Shown in pieces: positions 26,286-35,738 of a stretch of DNA of 64,000 nt. The position numbers and the translations under genes are program-made. The first letter of the stretch is position 1; the number at the start of each line of letters is the position of its first letter. The stretch lies in assembly GCA_038531315.1 (NCBI GenBank), contig JBCBBT010000010.1:1-64000 (forward strand). The letters are read 5' to 3'. Below the pieces are notes generated by a model that ran no database searches, was not told where the DNA came from, and saw only the letters and a list, made by a program, of their open reading frames with translations. Source of the DNA: JAJFFW01 sp038531315 (GTDB taxonomy: Bacteria; Pseudomonadota; Alphaproteobacteria; Caulobacterales; Parvularculaceae).

Positions 26286-27167
26286 TTAACGGGGGCGCGC
26301 TGACTTGTAGACGCCAAGAATTTTCAGCGAAGAGGAGAAAAAGCCTAATTCCTCGAGGGCCAGAGCGACATTGCGGTCCTGCGGATGGCCCTCAATATCG
26401 GCGTAGAACATGGTTGCGCTGAAAGAACCGCCAATCTGATAGCTTTCGAGTTTTGTCATGTTGACGCTGTTAGTCGCGAAACCGCCCAACGCCTTGTAAA
26501 GCGCCGCCGGGATGTTTCTGACTTCAAAAATGAAGCTCGTCACAACCGGGCCTTCGGACGGATCGGCGTCGGACGGCTCTGCGGCCATTTCGAGGAAACG
26601 GGTTGTGTTATGGCCGGCGTCTTCAATGTTCGCCGCCAGCACCTGCAACCCGTAAATTTCAGCGGCGCGTTCCGATGCAATAACCGCCTCATCTGTATGC
26701 TTTAGCTCCGAAAGTCGTTTCGCGGCCCCGGCCGTGTCTCCCGCAATTTCCGCAGTCAGCCCAAGTTTTTTGATTGAACCGAGGCACTGCGCAAGCGCCA
26801 TCTCGTGGCTGCGCACGAGCTTGACGCTGCCCAGTGAGGCGCCGGGCGCACCCAGCAGCTGATGGCGGATCGGTAGAAAATGTTCTGCGACGATGTGAAG
26901 GTCCGAGGACGGCAACAGATAATGGAGATCGCCGACGCGGCCGGCCAGCGAGTTTTCAACGGGCAACATCGCCCGTGCGGCGTCGCCTCGCTGGACCGCC
27001 TTCAATGCGTCTTCAAATGTACCGTAAGGTGTTGGCGAGAAATCCGGCGCAAACGTCATGCACGCGATTTCCGAATAGGCGCCCGGCTCGCCCTGATAAG
27101 TTATGGCGGTCCTGCTGTTGCTGACCGCGCCGTCGGTGCTTTGAGAAGGAGTTGAGGATTGAGACAT
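26286..27167 (-). CDS. pheA: Prephenate dehydratase with ACT domain
   Basis: Cytosolic enzyme converting prephenate to phenylpyruvate for phenylalanine synthesis; 293 residues without a chorismate mutase domain. It shows YQGEPGAYSE near the N terminus, GTFEDALKAV, MLPVENSLAGRV, and the catalytic TRF in NTTRFLEMA. The ACT domain has KLESYQIGGSFSATMFYADI; the usual ESRP is ESYQ, which I recall as frequent in alphaproteobacteria. It is divergent from the cytochrome c gene across a 250-base gap in which I see nothing clear. Confidence 0.95.
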   Translation of the reverse strand: MSQSSTPSQSTDGAVSNSRTAITYQGEPGAYSEIACMTFAPDFSPTPYGTFEDALKAVQRGDAARAMLPVENSLAGRVGDLHYLLPSSDLHIVAEHFLPIRHQLLGAPGASLGSVKLVRSHEMALAQCLGSIKKLGLTAEIAGDTAGAAKRLSELKHTDEAVIASERAAEIYGLQVLAANIEDAGHNTTRFLEMAAEPSDADPSEGPVVTSFIFEVRNIPAALYKALGGFATNSVNMTKLESYQIGGSFSATMFYADIEGHPQDRNVALALEELGFFSSSLKILGVYKSARPR

Positions 27168-27418
27168 GGTCCGGGCCTGGTTTTTTGCTTTTCACGGCGG
27201 ATCTCGGCCGCGCGCAATTTCCCTGTTTACCTTCAGGGTCGCGAGTTGTCAGCGCTGCGCCGCAGAGCGATATTACATCTTGTTTTTGAACTGCAGGAAT
27301 TGCGCCGTGTTGCAAGGGATTCGCCGCGTCAATCGGGCCCGCGTCGTGACGATTGCGCCCCGTCGCCAAGACCGATATGTAAGCGCAAAATCAATCTTTT
27401 TGGACCCGCAGGTTAGTG

Positions 27419-28006
27419 ATGAACGATCCGCTTTTTGGCAATAAGCTCGCCGCCGCCATTTTGATAGCCCTCTTGTTTTTGGTAGGGCTTCCTCAGCTCG
27501 CCGGGGCGCTTGTCGGCGGCGGCCACCATGGGCCCCATGACGAAGTACACTTCGCCTATATGCCGGTCGATTATAAGGCCGGCTTTGCTAGTGAGGAAAA
27601 GCCGGGCGCCGATGGCCCGAGCCTTCCGGAATTGATGGCGACCGCCGACCCCGGCATGGGCGAGCGCCGCATCAAGCTTTGTGTGTCCTGCCACAGCTTC
27701 GTTAAGGGCGGACCAAACGGCACAGGGCCCAATTTGTGGAATATTGTGGGCCGTGACGTCGCGAGCGTCAGCGGCTTCAACTACTCGGCGGCGCTCAATG
27801 AATTCGGCGGCCAGTGGACTTATGAGCGGCTAGACAAATATCTAGAGAATTCACAGGCCTATATCCCCGGCACAGCCATGGTGCAGCGCGTCGGCAAAGA
27901 TGAACAGCGCGCGCAGATATTGAGCTTTCTTAGAACGCTTTCAGAAAGCCCCGTCCCGCTGCCGGAAGTTGTCAGCGAAGAAAGCGCCGTTGAAGACGCC
28001 GAATAA
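27419..28006 (+). CDS. Membrane-anchored class I cytochrome c (CycM-like)
   Basis: A 195-residue cytochrome. An uncleaved N-terminal helix (about residues 9-31) anchors it, and a His/Gly-rich linker leads to a c domain with one haem site CVSCH (Cys88, Cys91, His92) and a probable Met154 ligand in IPGTAM. This layout matches CycM/cytochrome c552, which carries electrons from the bc1 complex to a terminal oxidase in alphaproteobacteria. A GTG at 27416 in frame is an alternative start. No oxidase genes are in the window. Confidence 0.9.
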   Translation: MNDPLFGNKLAAAILIALLFLVGLPQLAGALVGGGHHGPHDEVHFAYMPVDYKAGFASEEKPGADGPSLPELMATADPGMGERRIKLCVSCHSFVKGGPNGTGPNLWNIVGRDVASVSGFNYSAALNEFGGQWTYERLDKYLENSQAYIPGTAMVQRVGKDEQRAQILSFLRTLSESPVPLPEVVSEESAVEDAE

Positions 28007-28045
28007 GACGGCGTCGCTGCTTCGTTCCTATTAAACGACGGCGGT

Positions 28046-28119
28046 TGGAGCGGGTGAAGGGAATCGAACCCTCGTCTTAAGCTTGGGAAGCTCCTGCTCT
28101 ACCATTGAGCTACACCCGC
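28046..28119 (-). tRNA. tRNA-Gly (CCC anticodon)
   Basis: On the minus strand a full cloverleaf can be drawn: acceptor GCGGGTG/CACCCGC, D arm GCTC/GAGC, anticodon arm with loop TTCCCAA, T arm with TTCGATT, discriminator T and an encoded CCA (28046-28048). The anticodon CCC is at 28085-28087. The outermost pair of the anticodon stem is G-A, mismatched. Confidence 0.95.
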
Positions 28120-28339
28120 GTATCCTCACAACATTTACAGTTTCGCGCTCTGCGCAAACATCCCTGCGCCTTAGCGCGGTCGAACGCCCAAGTCACTCGA
28201 TATTCGGCTCCCGCCCGGCTCGTCCTGAATTTCGGACCGCTCATCGCATCGGGCGTGGTTTTTCGGTGTAACTTGTTACAAAAGTAGCGCGCCACAGGTG
28301 TCGCATAACTTTTCATCTGCGCCCGGGCGGGAGCGAACG

Positions 28340-31300
28340 ATGGGCCTCACAAGACTTTGTCTGAAAAATCCGGCTGCCGCGGCCGTCGTGCTTGCGGTCA
28401 TTGCCCTGCTTGGCGCTCTGTCGCTCATGCGCCTGCCGGTACAGCTCTTTCCAAATATCGAACGGCCCGTGATTTCGATCCAGACTGGCTGGCGTGCGGC
28501 CTCGCCGCGCGAAGTTGAAAGCGAGATCGTCGAGCCAATCGAAAGAGAACTGCGCGGTATCCCGGGCCTTAAGACGTTGCAATCCTGGTCAAACGCCGGC
28601 GGCGCGTGGATCAACATGGAATTTGCGCTCGGGGCCGATATGGACGCCGCGTTCTCTGAAGTGAACGCGCGGCTGCAACGCGTTCAGGGCCTGCCCGCCG
28701 AAGCTGACCGCCCGCGCATTATGAACGGCGGCGGCGGCGACGCAGGGGAAACCTTGATTTTTCTCTTCCTGCAGCGCCTTCCCGGCAATACGAACCCGGA
28801 CGTCGCACTGAGCGATTTTGCGCGCCAGCGAATTGTGCCTGCGCTGGAAGCCGTTCCCGGTATCGGCGGCGTCGACGTGAATTCCGACGATGGCGAACAG
28901 ATTATCCGTATAGAATTCGATCCGTTTCTTGTCGCCCAACTCGGGCTGACGATTGATGATATTGCTCAGAACGTAAACCGCTCTTCAGACGTGACGGGCG
29001 GATCTGTCGAGGTCGGCAGGCGCAATTACACTATGCGGTTCGAGGGGCGATTTACGGCCGATCAGCTTGAAGAAACTGTGCTCGCTTGGCGCAACGGCGC
29101 GCCTGTGAGGCTGCGCGACATTGCAACAGTGAGCGTCGGAAAGGCCAATAGCGGCGGGGTCGTTTATCAAAATGGCAATCCGGCGATCGGCATGCGCGTG
29201 ATGCGTGAGCCAGGCGCGAATACGCTAGAGGCGATCGATGCGCTTACCGTTGTTCTGGACGATTTGAACGCCGGAGCGCTCGCTGAACTCGGATATTCGA
29301 TCCAGAAAAGCTTTGACCCGTCCGTCTTCATAAAGCGGGCGATCCGGCTACTGACGGGAAATCTCCTGATTGGCATCCTCCTGGCGGTCGGCGCCTTGTG
29401 GCTGTTTTTAAGACGCGGGCGCGCAACCCTGCTGATTGCGTCTGCGATACCGATTTGCCTGATCGGCACGATTGTTGTGCTTAATCTTTTCGATCGTTCG
29501 ATCAATGTCATTTCTCTGGCCGGTCTCGCCTTTGCAACGGGCATGGTGCTGGATGCGGCAATTGTCGTTCTGGAAAATTTTGTACGCCTGCGCGAAGCCG
29601 GCCGGTCAACTTCAAACGCGGCGCTTGAAGCTGTCAGTCAGGTGTTTGGCGCTCTGTTTGCCTCGACGGTCACAACTGTTGCGATCTTTATACCCATTAT
29701 TTTCTTTGAAGATGTCGAAGGCCAGCTGTTTGCAGATCTCGCGCTGACCATCGCTATTGCGGTGTGTTTTAGTCTCGCGGTCGCGGTCACCATTTTGCCC
29801 ACCGCCGCTTATCTGTTCATGAGCAAAGCAGAAGACGGCGACAAGCGTCCATCCTTTGTTGAGGGCCTGTCCGCGCGTATCATGGCGCTCACGGCGACCA
29901 AGAGTAGGCGTTTTGCGATTATCGGTGCACTGACCGTTTTGCCTGTTGGAATCGGAGCCGCATTATGGCCGCAACTTGATTATTTGCCGCCGGTAAAACG
30001 CGACGCTGTCGACGCGTTTATCAATTTTCCCTCTGGCTCAAGCGCCGACATGATCCGATCAGAGTTCGCCGAAGTTGTCGTTGAGCGCCTCCAGCCTTAT
30101 ATGGATGGCGAAAAAGAACCGGCGTTGCGCAACTACTATCTGTATTCCGGTCCATGGGGCGGGAACACCGGTATCCGCGCCAAAGATCAGTCGCGCATCG
30201 ACGAACTCGTTAAAATCGTGAATGACGAAATACTGGCAGGTTTTCCTGATACGCGCGTATTCGCGCGTCAGGGTGATCTCTTTGGCAATTTTGGCGGCAA
30301 CGCCTCGATTTCGTTGCAACTACAAGCGGAAGACTATGCAGCGCTTTCGGCGGCAATCCCCGCTGCGACTGACATAATCACTGAAGTTTTGCCCGGAGCC
30401 CAGGTGTGGCCAAATCCTGACCCGCAAATTGTGACGCCAGAACTCCGTATACTGCCGAATGACAGGCGTATCGCTGAGGTCGGGATGGATCGTGCGGCGG
30501 TGGCGCGTGCGGTTCGCGCCATCGGCGATGGACTTTGGCTTGGGGAATTCTTCCATGACGGCGGTCGGATCGACATGCTGCTGGAGGCCAAGGATTGGAC
30601 ATCGCCGGAATATCTTGCAACCGCGCCAATCGCGACGCCGTCCGGCGTTGTTGTCCCACTCGGAGAGCTGGCGTCAATTACCCGCGGCGTCGGCCCCCAA
30701 CAGATTCGACGTCTCGACGCGCGGCGCACCATCGCGCTCGGCATATCACCCCCTGAAGGCATGGCGCTCGGCCCCGCCGTCGACGCCCTGCGCGCGGAGG
30801 CTCAAGACAGGCTTTTTGAGGTGCTGCCCACCGGCGCGAGCATCAAGTTTGGCGGCGATGCCGATAGTCTCGCGCGCGCCATCAAAAATCTCGGCGGCAA
30901 CTTTATTCTCGCCATTGCAATTTTGTTTCTGATCATGGCGGCGCTCTTCAAATCAGTGAAGGACGCCGGCCTTGTGATCATCACCTTGCCCATGGCGGCG
31001 GTTGGCGGCGTTCTCGCCATGCGGGCGCTTGATCTTATCAAGCCGGCGCCGCTCGACCTCCTCGGTATGATCGGCTTCATTATTTTGCTGGGGCTGGTTG
31101 TGAATAACGCGATCCTGCTTGTCGCCCAGACGCGCGCTAGCGAACGAGACGGCATGTCGCGCCGCGATGCTGTGCATACTGCTTTAACGCTTCGTATACG
31201 ACCAATATTCATGTCGACGTCGACGTCCTTGATGGGGATGCTTCCCCTTGTCCTGGCGCCCGGAGCGGGTTCGCTGATCTATCGCGGACTTTCAACGGTT

Positions 31301-31453
31301 ATTGTCGGCGGCATGGCGGTATCGACGCTCTTCGTCCTAATTCTGTTGCCCGCCTTGTTGCAGCTTGGCGAGGCCCGTTCCCCGTCGCGCGTAATCGCTA
31401 GTCGCACAAGTGAGCCAACCGCAACGCCGCCGTCGCCGCAGCTTGCTGAATAA
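28340..31453 (+). CDS. RND-family inner-membrane efflux pump
   Basis: A 1037-residue proton-driven transporter of the HAE1/AcrB type. The N terminus has the first TM helix followed by a FPNIERPVISIQTGW porter segment and a typical VPGIGGVDV. TM4 reads GMVLDAAIVVLENF, with one acidic residue where AcrB has two; TM10 reads GLVVNNAILLV. A second porter and TM block ends near residue 1010. The start at 28340 is preferred over 28298 because GGGAG lies 7 bases upstream and the extra 14 residues are unlike the family. The adaptor gene follows 17 bases later. No outer-membrane channel gene is present. The substrate is unknown. Confidence 0.93.
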   Translation: MGLTRLCLKNPAAAAVVLAVIALLGALSLMRLPVQLFPNIERPVISIQTGWRAASPREVESEIVEPIERELRGIPGLKTLQSWSNAGGAWINMEFALGADMDAAFSEVNARLQRVQGLPAEADRPRIMNGGGGDAGETLIFLFLQRLPGNTNPDVALSDFARQRIVPALEAVPGIGGVDVNSDDGEQIIRIEFDPFLVAQLGLTIDDIAQNVNRSSDVTGGSVEVGRRNYTMRFEGRFTADQLEETVLAWRNGAPVRLRDIATVSVGKANSGGVVYQNGNPAIGMRVMREPGANTLEAIDALTVVLDDLNAGALAELGYSIQKSFDPSVFIKRAIRLLTGNLLIGILLAVGALWLFLRRGRATLLIASAIPICLIGTIVVLNLFDRSINVISLAGLAFATGMVLDAAIVVLENFVRLREAGRSTSNAALEAVSQVFGALFASTVTTVAIFIPIIFFEDVEGQLFADLALTIAIAVCFSLAVAVTILPTAAYLFMSKAEDGDKRPSFVEGLSARIMALTATKSRRFAIIGALTVLPVGIGAALWPQLDYLPPVKRDAVDAFINFPSGSSADMIRSEFAEVVVERLQPYMDGEKEPALRNYYLYSGPWGGNTGIRAKDQSRIDELVKIVNDEILAGFPDTRVFARQGDLFGNFGGNASISLQLQAEDYAALSAAIPAATDIITEVLPGAQVWPNPDPQIVTPELRILPNDRRIAEVGMDRAAVARAVRAIGDGLWLGEFFHDGGRIDMLLEAKDWTSPEYLATAPIATPSGVVVPLGELASITRGVGPQQIRRLDARRTIALGISPPEGMALGPAVDALRAEAQDRLFEVLPTGASIKFGGDADSLARAIKNLGGNFILAIAILFLIMAALFKSVKDAGLVIITLPMAAVGGVLAMRALDLIKPAPLDLLGMIGFIILLGLVVNNAILLVAQTRASERDGMSRRDAVHTALTLRIRPIFMSTSTSLMGMLPLVLAPGAGSLIYRGLSTVIVGGMAVSTLFVLILLPALLQLGEARSPSRVIASRTSEPTATPPSPQLAE

Positions 31454-31470
31454 TAAATGGAAGGCGCTCA

Positions 31471-32601
31471 ATGGTCCGGAAAATCAAACTAATCAGCGGC
31501 GCCGCGGGCATTTTGCTCCTTGCCGGCGCGGGCGCCTATTTTTACGGCAAGAGCGACAGCGGCGCCGCCGTTGCGCAAACGGGTGATGACGCGCCATCCG
31601 CCCCCGAGGGCCCCCCGCCGGCGATTGTTTACGTGGCGCCCGCACAATCGCGCCAGCTGACGCCCTTGTCCGACGCGCCGGGGTCTGTGGTGTCAACACG
31701 CGACAGTCTTGTCGCTGCGGCCACAAGCGGGAAAGTTGAATGGGTGGCTGATGTTGGCGCGCTTGTGAAAGCGGGCGACATCATCGCAAAAATTGAAAAG
31801 ACCGATGCGCGCCTCGCCCGGGACAACAATGCCGCGCAGGTCAAAATGCTTGAAGCGCGCGCGCAATATCTTGAGCGCAATCTCAAACGTTTCGTCGATC
31901 TCGGCGAAGACTCCGGCGAGTCCGAGGCTGCGATCGACGAAATGCGCGTCGATGCGCGCGAGGCCCAACAGAGTCTTGCGCAGGCGCGCGTGGCGCTGGA
32001 GCGTTCGGAAGTAGACCTTCAGCGGACGGATGTCAGAGCGCCGTTCAGCGGCCGCATCGTCACTCAAGAGGCCCAAATCGGCGAGTTCGCCGGACCCGGC
32101 GCGCCAATCGCGCGGCTTGTCGATACGGTGAACCTTGAAGTCACAGCGCGCGCACCCTCGAACCTGACGCGATATCTTGCGGAAGGCGATACCGTGGCCG
32201 TCGAGCGGGACGGGGAAACGCTGCGCGCATCGGTGCGCGCCGTCGTGCCGGTCGGCGATGAGCTTAGCCGGATGTTGGAACTGCGGCTCGATTTACCCGA
32301 CGTCACCTGGCACATCGGATCGGCGGTGCGGGTACGGCTGCCGGCGGCGGCGGTTCGAACCGCGCTCGCCGTGCACCGTGATGCGCTTATTCTGCGTGCT
32401 GATGGGACAAGCATATTTCTGGTCGACAAGGAAAACAAAGCACGTCGCATTATGGTGGAGCTCGGCGCGGCGGATGGCGACTATATCGAGGTATTGGGCG
32501 ATATCGTTCCCGGCGCGCGGGTCGTTGTGCGCGGTGGTGAACGCCTGCGCGATGGCCAGGCCGTCAAGATCGGCGAAAGGTCCGCTGACGCCCGCGCGTA
32601 G
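31471..32601 (+). CDS. RND efflux periplasmic adaptor (membrane fusion protein)
   Basis: A 376-residue adaptor with an N-terminal signal-anchor (SGAAGILLLAGAGAYFYG), a lipoyl/barrel-sandwich region (SGKVEWVADVGALVKAGDII ... VRAPFSGRIVTQEAQIGEF), a helical hairpin rich in Ala, Arg and Glu between the two lipoyl halves (about residues 120-185), and a membrane-proximal C-terminal domain (VVPGARVVVRGGERLRDGQ). It joins the RND pump encoded just upstream to an outer-membrane channel that must be encoded elsewhere. GGAAGGCG precedes the ATG at 31471. Confidence 0.93.
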   Translation: MVRKIKLISGAAGILLLAGAGAYFYGKSDSGAAVAQTGDDAPSAPEGPPPAIVYVAPAQSRQLTPLSDAPGSVVSTRDSLVAAATSGKVEWVADVGALVKAGDIIAKIEKTDARLARDNNAAQVKMLEARAQYLERNLKRFVDLGEDSGESEAAIDEMRVDAREAQQSLAQARVALERSEVDLQRTDVRAPFSGRIVTQEAQIGEFAGPGAPIARLVDTVNLEVTARAPSNLTRYLAEGDTVAVERDGETLRASVRAVVPVGDELSRMLELRLDLPDVTWHIGSAVRVRLPAAAVRTALAVHRDALILRADGTSIFLVDKENKARRIMVELGAADGDYIEVLGDIVPGARVVVRGGERLRDGQAVKIGERSADARA

Positions 32602-32872
32602 CGACCTCAAAAGCCGATACATGCGCGCCGCCAGCCTTGGGCCTCACCGTCTTGTGAAGCCGGTCGAAACCCGTCGAAACCTGGTGCAAACAGGGCGAAT
32701 TTTGCAATTGCTGGACCGGCGCTGCAAATCTCTCCAATAATTCACGCCGATAAGAACGCTACGCCGCTTTAACGTCGTTTTTCTTTGCTTATTTCAGGCG
32801 CGTTCAAAGTTTTCCGCCGCTCAATATTTCGGCCGGCCAGTGTCGGCGAAGCGGCCTGAAAGGAGGACCGTT

Positions 32873-33754
32873 ATGGTCACTCGACTGATTTCCCGATCGT
32901 TCGTCATGGCGGCGACACTCGCCGCGCTCGCCTTTGCAGCCGCCGCGCCCGCGTCAGCGGGCAAGGCCGAAAAAGCTGATCGTCTGATACAGAAGTCAGC
33001 GGATACGATTGATTATTTTATTCGCGACGACTCGTTTACGGCGCTTTGGGATCTTGCCGATCAGGCGAAAGCCGTTGTCGTCGTGCCTCAGTCAATCCGT
33101 GCGGGGTTCATCTTCGGCGGCTCTGCCGGCGATGCTGTGTTGACCGCGCGAAACGAGGATGGAACCTGGTCCGAACCGAGCTTTATGACCGTTGGGTCGT
33201 TTTCCTTTGGGCTTCAAGCGGGCGGTGAAGCGTCGGAGATTATTCTCCTCGTGATGACACAACGCGGCATGGAGCAGCTCTTGTCATCCTCTGTGAAGCT
33301 CGGTGCAGACCTGACTGTGGCGGCGGGCCCGGTTGGCGCTGGCGCAAAGGCGCAGACAACCGATATCCTCGCTTTCTCGCGGTCGCGTGGTCTTTATGGC
33401 GGCGTTAGCCTCGAGGGGGCCGTTTTGAAGGTGCGGCATAATTTTAATGAAGCCTATTACGGCGCGCCGGTATCGCCAGCCGATATCATTTACCGGCAAC
33501 GGGTCTCAAATCCGCGCTCGGCCGCATTGCAAAACGCCGCCTACGCGCTGTCGCAGCGTGGAAATCTGACGCAGCCCCAGCCGCCGGCGTCGCGCCCTGC
33601 GCCGCAGGCCGCCGCGCCCTATGAACCGGCTGCCGGCGCCCCAAAAGGCGTTCAAGCACCGACGCCCGCGTCCGCGCAGGCCGACGAGGCTTCGCGCTAT
33701 GACGACGACGCGGCCTGGGGCGCGCCGGTCAAATCAGGTCCCGATCGCCGCTGA
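32873..33754 (+). CDS. Exported SYLF (YSC84-type, lipid-binding) domain protein
   Basis: A 293-residue secreted protein. The signal peptide ends near APASA-GK. The SYLF domain shows AKAVVVVPQSIRAGFIFGGS, GTWSEPSFMTVGSFSFGLQAG, SEIILLVMTQRGMEQLL and LGADLTVAAGPVGAGA, the usual order in this family, known for phosphoinositide binding in eukaryotes and exported in many bacteria. A C-terminal tail of about 90 residues is rich in Pro, Ala and Gln and probably disordered. AGGAGG lies just before the ATG at 32873. The 271-base gap before it holds nothing I can name. Confidence 0.9.
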   Translation: MVTRLISRSFVMAATLAALAFAAAAPASAGKAEKADRLIQKSADTIDYFIRDDSFTALWDLADQAKAVVVVPQSIRAGFIFGGSAGDAVLTARNEDGTWSEPSFMTVGSFSFGLQAGGEASEIILLVMTQRGMEQLLSSSVKLGADLTVAAGPVGAGAKAQTTDILAFSRSRGLYGGVSLEGAVLKVRHNFNEAYYGAPVSPADIIYRQRVSNPRSAALQNAAYALSQRGNLTQPQPPASRPAPQAAAPYEPAAGAPKGVQAPTPASAQADEASRYDDDAAWGAPVKSGPDRR

Positions 33755-33775
33755 CATATCGTCGAAGATTGAACA

Positions 33776-33816
33776 AAACGCCCGCGCGCGAGCCCCTTGC
33801 TCTGGCGCGGGCGTTT
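33776..33816. terminator. GC-rich hairpin after the SYLF gene, terminator-like
   Basis: AAACGCCCGCGC and GCGCGGGCGTTT form a 12-base stem around a 17-base loop, starting 22 bases after the stop codon. There is no T run beyond TTT, so intrinsic termination is doubtful. Confidence 0.5.
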
Positions 33817-33946
33817 CGCCATTCTGACGCATAAGGCGCATTCAGGGGCATTTTTCTCGTAACGCCAAAACGCCATTACGTCGCTAAACGCCGCCGCGCG
33901 CTCCGCCGCAATGCGCCGGCGATCGGCGTACGTCGAAACAGGATAG

Positions 33947-34933
33947 ATGATGTCAGCAATAAATACGCTTCTTGAAGCCGGCGCCAAAAAAGATGGCGCG
34001 ACGGCGCGCCCTAAGGAGAAGTTTGTCGATCCTGATGTCACTGCCGATGGATCGCCGCGAGCGCGCGTGCCGTTTGCGGGCCTTGAAACGCTTTGGATCA
34101 ATACCGGCACGCTCTGTAATCTCGAATGCGTTAACTGTTATATCGAATCAAGTCCGACCAATGATCGTCTTGCCTATATTTCGATCGACGAGGCCGCGCC
34201 GCTCATAGCCGAAGCGAAAGAAATGGGCGCGCGTGAAATCGCTTTTACGGGCGGCGAGCCGTTCATGAACCCTGATATGATCGCCATGATTGAGGCGGCA
34301 ATGGCCCATAATTTGTCGGTGCTGATTTTGACTAACGCGATGCGCCCGATGATGCGTCCTAAAATCAGTACCGAGATTGTTCGGCTTATTAAGTCTCACG
34401 GCGACGCGATCAAGTTTCGGGTTAGTCTCGACCACTTTACGCAAGAAGGTCACGACAAGGAGCGCGGCCCGGCGGCGTTCGACATCGCCTGGAAGGGAAT
34501 AAAATGGCTGGCGGCCGAGGGCGCGGCGCTGTCGATCGCCGGTCGTTCCGTGCTGTCTGAGACCGAAGCGCAGGCGCGCGCCGGATACCAGGCGCTTTTC
34601 GACGCACAAGGGCTCGGACTTAAGGCCGATGAACCGGCCCATCTCGTGCTCTTTCCGGAAATGGACGCCGCCGATAGCGACCCGCCGGAAATTACCGGCG
34701 CTTGCTGGGGGATCCTTGACAAAGACCCCCGCGATATCATGTGCGCGTCAAGCCGTATGGCGGTGAAGCGCAAGGGCGATAGCGCCGCTTCGGTACTCGC
34801 TTGTACACTGATTGCCTACGATGACGCATTTAATTTGGGTCGTACACTGAAGGAGGCGACAAGGCCAGTAAAGCTGAACCATCGTCATTGCGCGACTTTC
34901 TGTGTTCTTGGCGGGTCGAATTGCTCGGGATGA
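33947..34933 (+). CDS. Radical SAM enzyme with Cys-rich C terminus
   Basis: A 328-residue radical S-adenosylmethionine protein. The cluster motif is C-N-L-E-C-V-N-C (Cys57, Cys61, Cys64), followed by the SAM-binding FTGGEP near residue 102 and a TNAMRP segment. Six further cysteines lie in the last 80 residues (253, 266, 286, 315, 319, 326), consistent with one or two auxiliary Fe-S clusters of the SPASM/twitch kind. The product is unknown. The next gene, a DUF938 methyltransferase, starts 7 bases after the stop, so the two probably act together. A second ATG at 33950 has a better spaced AGGA. Confidence 0.85.
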   Translation: MMSAINTLLEAGAKKDGATARPKEKFVDPDVTADGSPRARVPFAGLETLWINTGTLCNLECVNCYIESSPTNDRLAYISIDEAAPLIAEAKEMGAREIAFTGGEPFMNPDMIAMIEAAMAHNLSVLILTNAMRPMMRPKISTEIVRLIKSHGDAIKFRVSLDHFTQEGHDKERGPAAFDIAWKGIKWLAAEGAALSIAGRSVLSETEAQARAGYQALFDAQGLGLKADEPAHLVLFPEMDAADSDPPEITGACWGILDKDPRDIMCASSRMAVKRKGDSAASVLACTLIAYDDAFNLGRTLKEATRPVKLNHRHCATFCVLGGSNCSG

Positions 34934-34940
34934 CAGCGCA

Positions 34941-35624
34941 ATGAGCGACGGGCGGTCCGGGAATAAAAAAGAGATCGCGCTGGAAGACCGCGCGTTTGAC
35001 GGCGATCGTCTTTATTCGCCGTCCGCAGGTCGAAACAAGGATGTCGTGCGCGACGCTCTTGTGGCTCATTTGCCGGGGAAGGGGCGCGTTCTTGAAATTG
35101 GCGCAGGGACCGGCGAGCACGCGATCGCTTTTGCGGCGGCCCTGCCGGAGGTGACGTGGCTGCCTGGCGATCCGGACGAGATGTCCCGCGCTTCGATAGC
35201 GGCCTGGACCGCTCATGAAGGCGCCAAGAATATAGCGCAGCCGCACGCTATTGATGTCACCGCGCCAGATTGGCAGGTCGCGCCGGCGTCGCTCTCAGGC
35301 ATTGTTTCTCTCAATATGATCCATATCGCGCCCTTCGCCGCGGCGCGTGGTTTGTTTGCCGGCGCCGGGCGCTATTTGCAGGCGGGCGGCGTTTTGTTTT
35401 TGTATGGCCCTTTTTCGAGAGACGGCGTTCACACTGCGCCCTCGAACGCTGAATTTGATGCAAGTCTGAAAGCCCGCGATCCGTCCTGGGGCGTGCGCGA
35501 CCTCGACCGAGACCTTGCGCCGCTCGCACGGGATGCGGGCTTATCCCTTATTGCGTGCATAGAGATGCCAAAAAACAACTTGAGCATTGTCTTTAAGCGA
35601 CATGGTCAAGAAAGGGTCGCCTGA
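34941..35624 (+). CDS. DUF938 SAM-dependent methyltransferase-like protein
   Basis: A 227-residue class I methyltransferase fold of the DUF938 family: SPSAGRNKDVV, the SAM-binding VLEIGAGTGEHAIAFA, LPGDPDEMSR, SLNMIHIAPF and FLYGPFSRDGVHTAPSNAEFD with a terminal NNLSIVFKR. The family is widespread in proteobacteria and eukaryotes and its substrate is unknown. It lies in an apparent operon with the radical SAM gene. The start at 34941 fits the family N terminus; an ATG at 34902 overlaps the upstream gene. Confidence 0.88.
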   Translation: MSDGRSGNKKEIALEDRAFDGDRLYSPSAGRNKDVVRDALVAHLPGKGRVLEIGAGTGEHAIAFAAALPEVTWLPGDPDEMSRASIAAWTAHEGAKNIAQPHAIDVTAPDWQVAPASLSGIVSLNMIHIAPFAAARGLFAGAGRYLQAGGVLFLYGPFSRDGVHTAPSNAEFDASLKARDPSWGVRDLDRDLAPLARDAGLSLIACIEMPKNNLSIVFKRHGQERVA

Positions 35625-35738
35625 AGTGATGCAGAAATTAAACCTGCGAATTTTTTGATCTCTCCTTGCCAGATAAGTGTGTGGCGCGCTTCTTGATATT
35701 GCGATATTGTAATGTCGGAGAATGCATTGGGGAAAACC

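Noticed and set aside
28046..28119. tRNA-Gly as an integration site for a mobile element
   Set aside because: No repeat of the tRNA 3' end, integrase or composition change is seen on either side.
32177..32740. 187-aa frame over the adaptor gene and its downstream gap
   Set aside because: Mostly within the adaptor gene in another frame, Arg/Ser-rich, with no ribosome-binding site.
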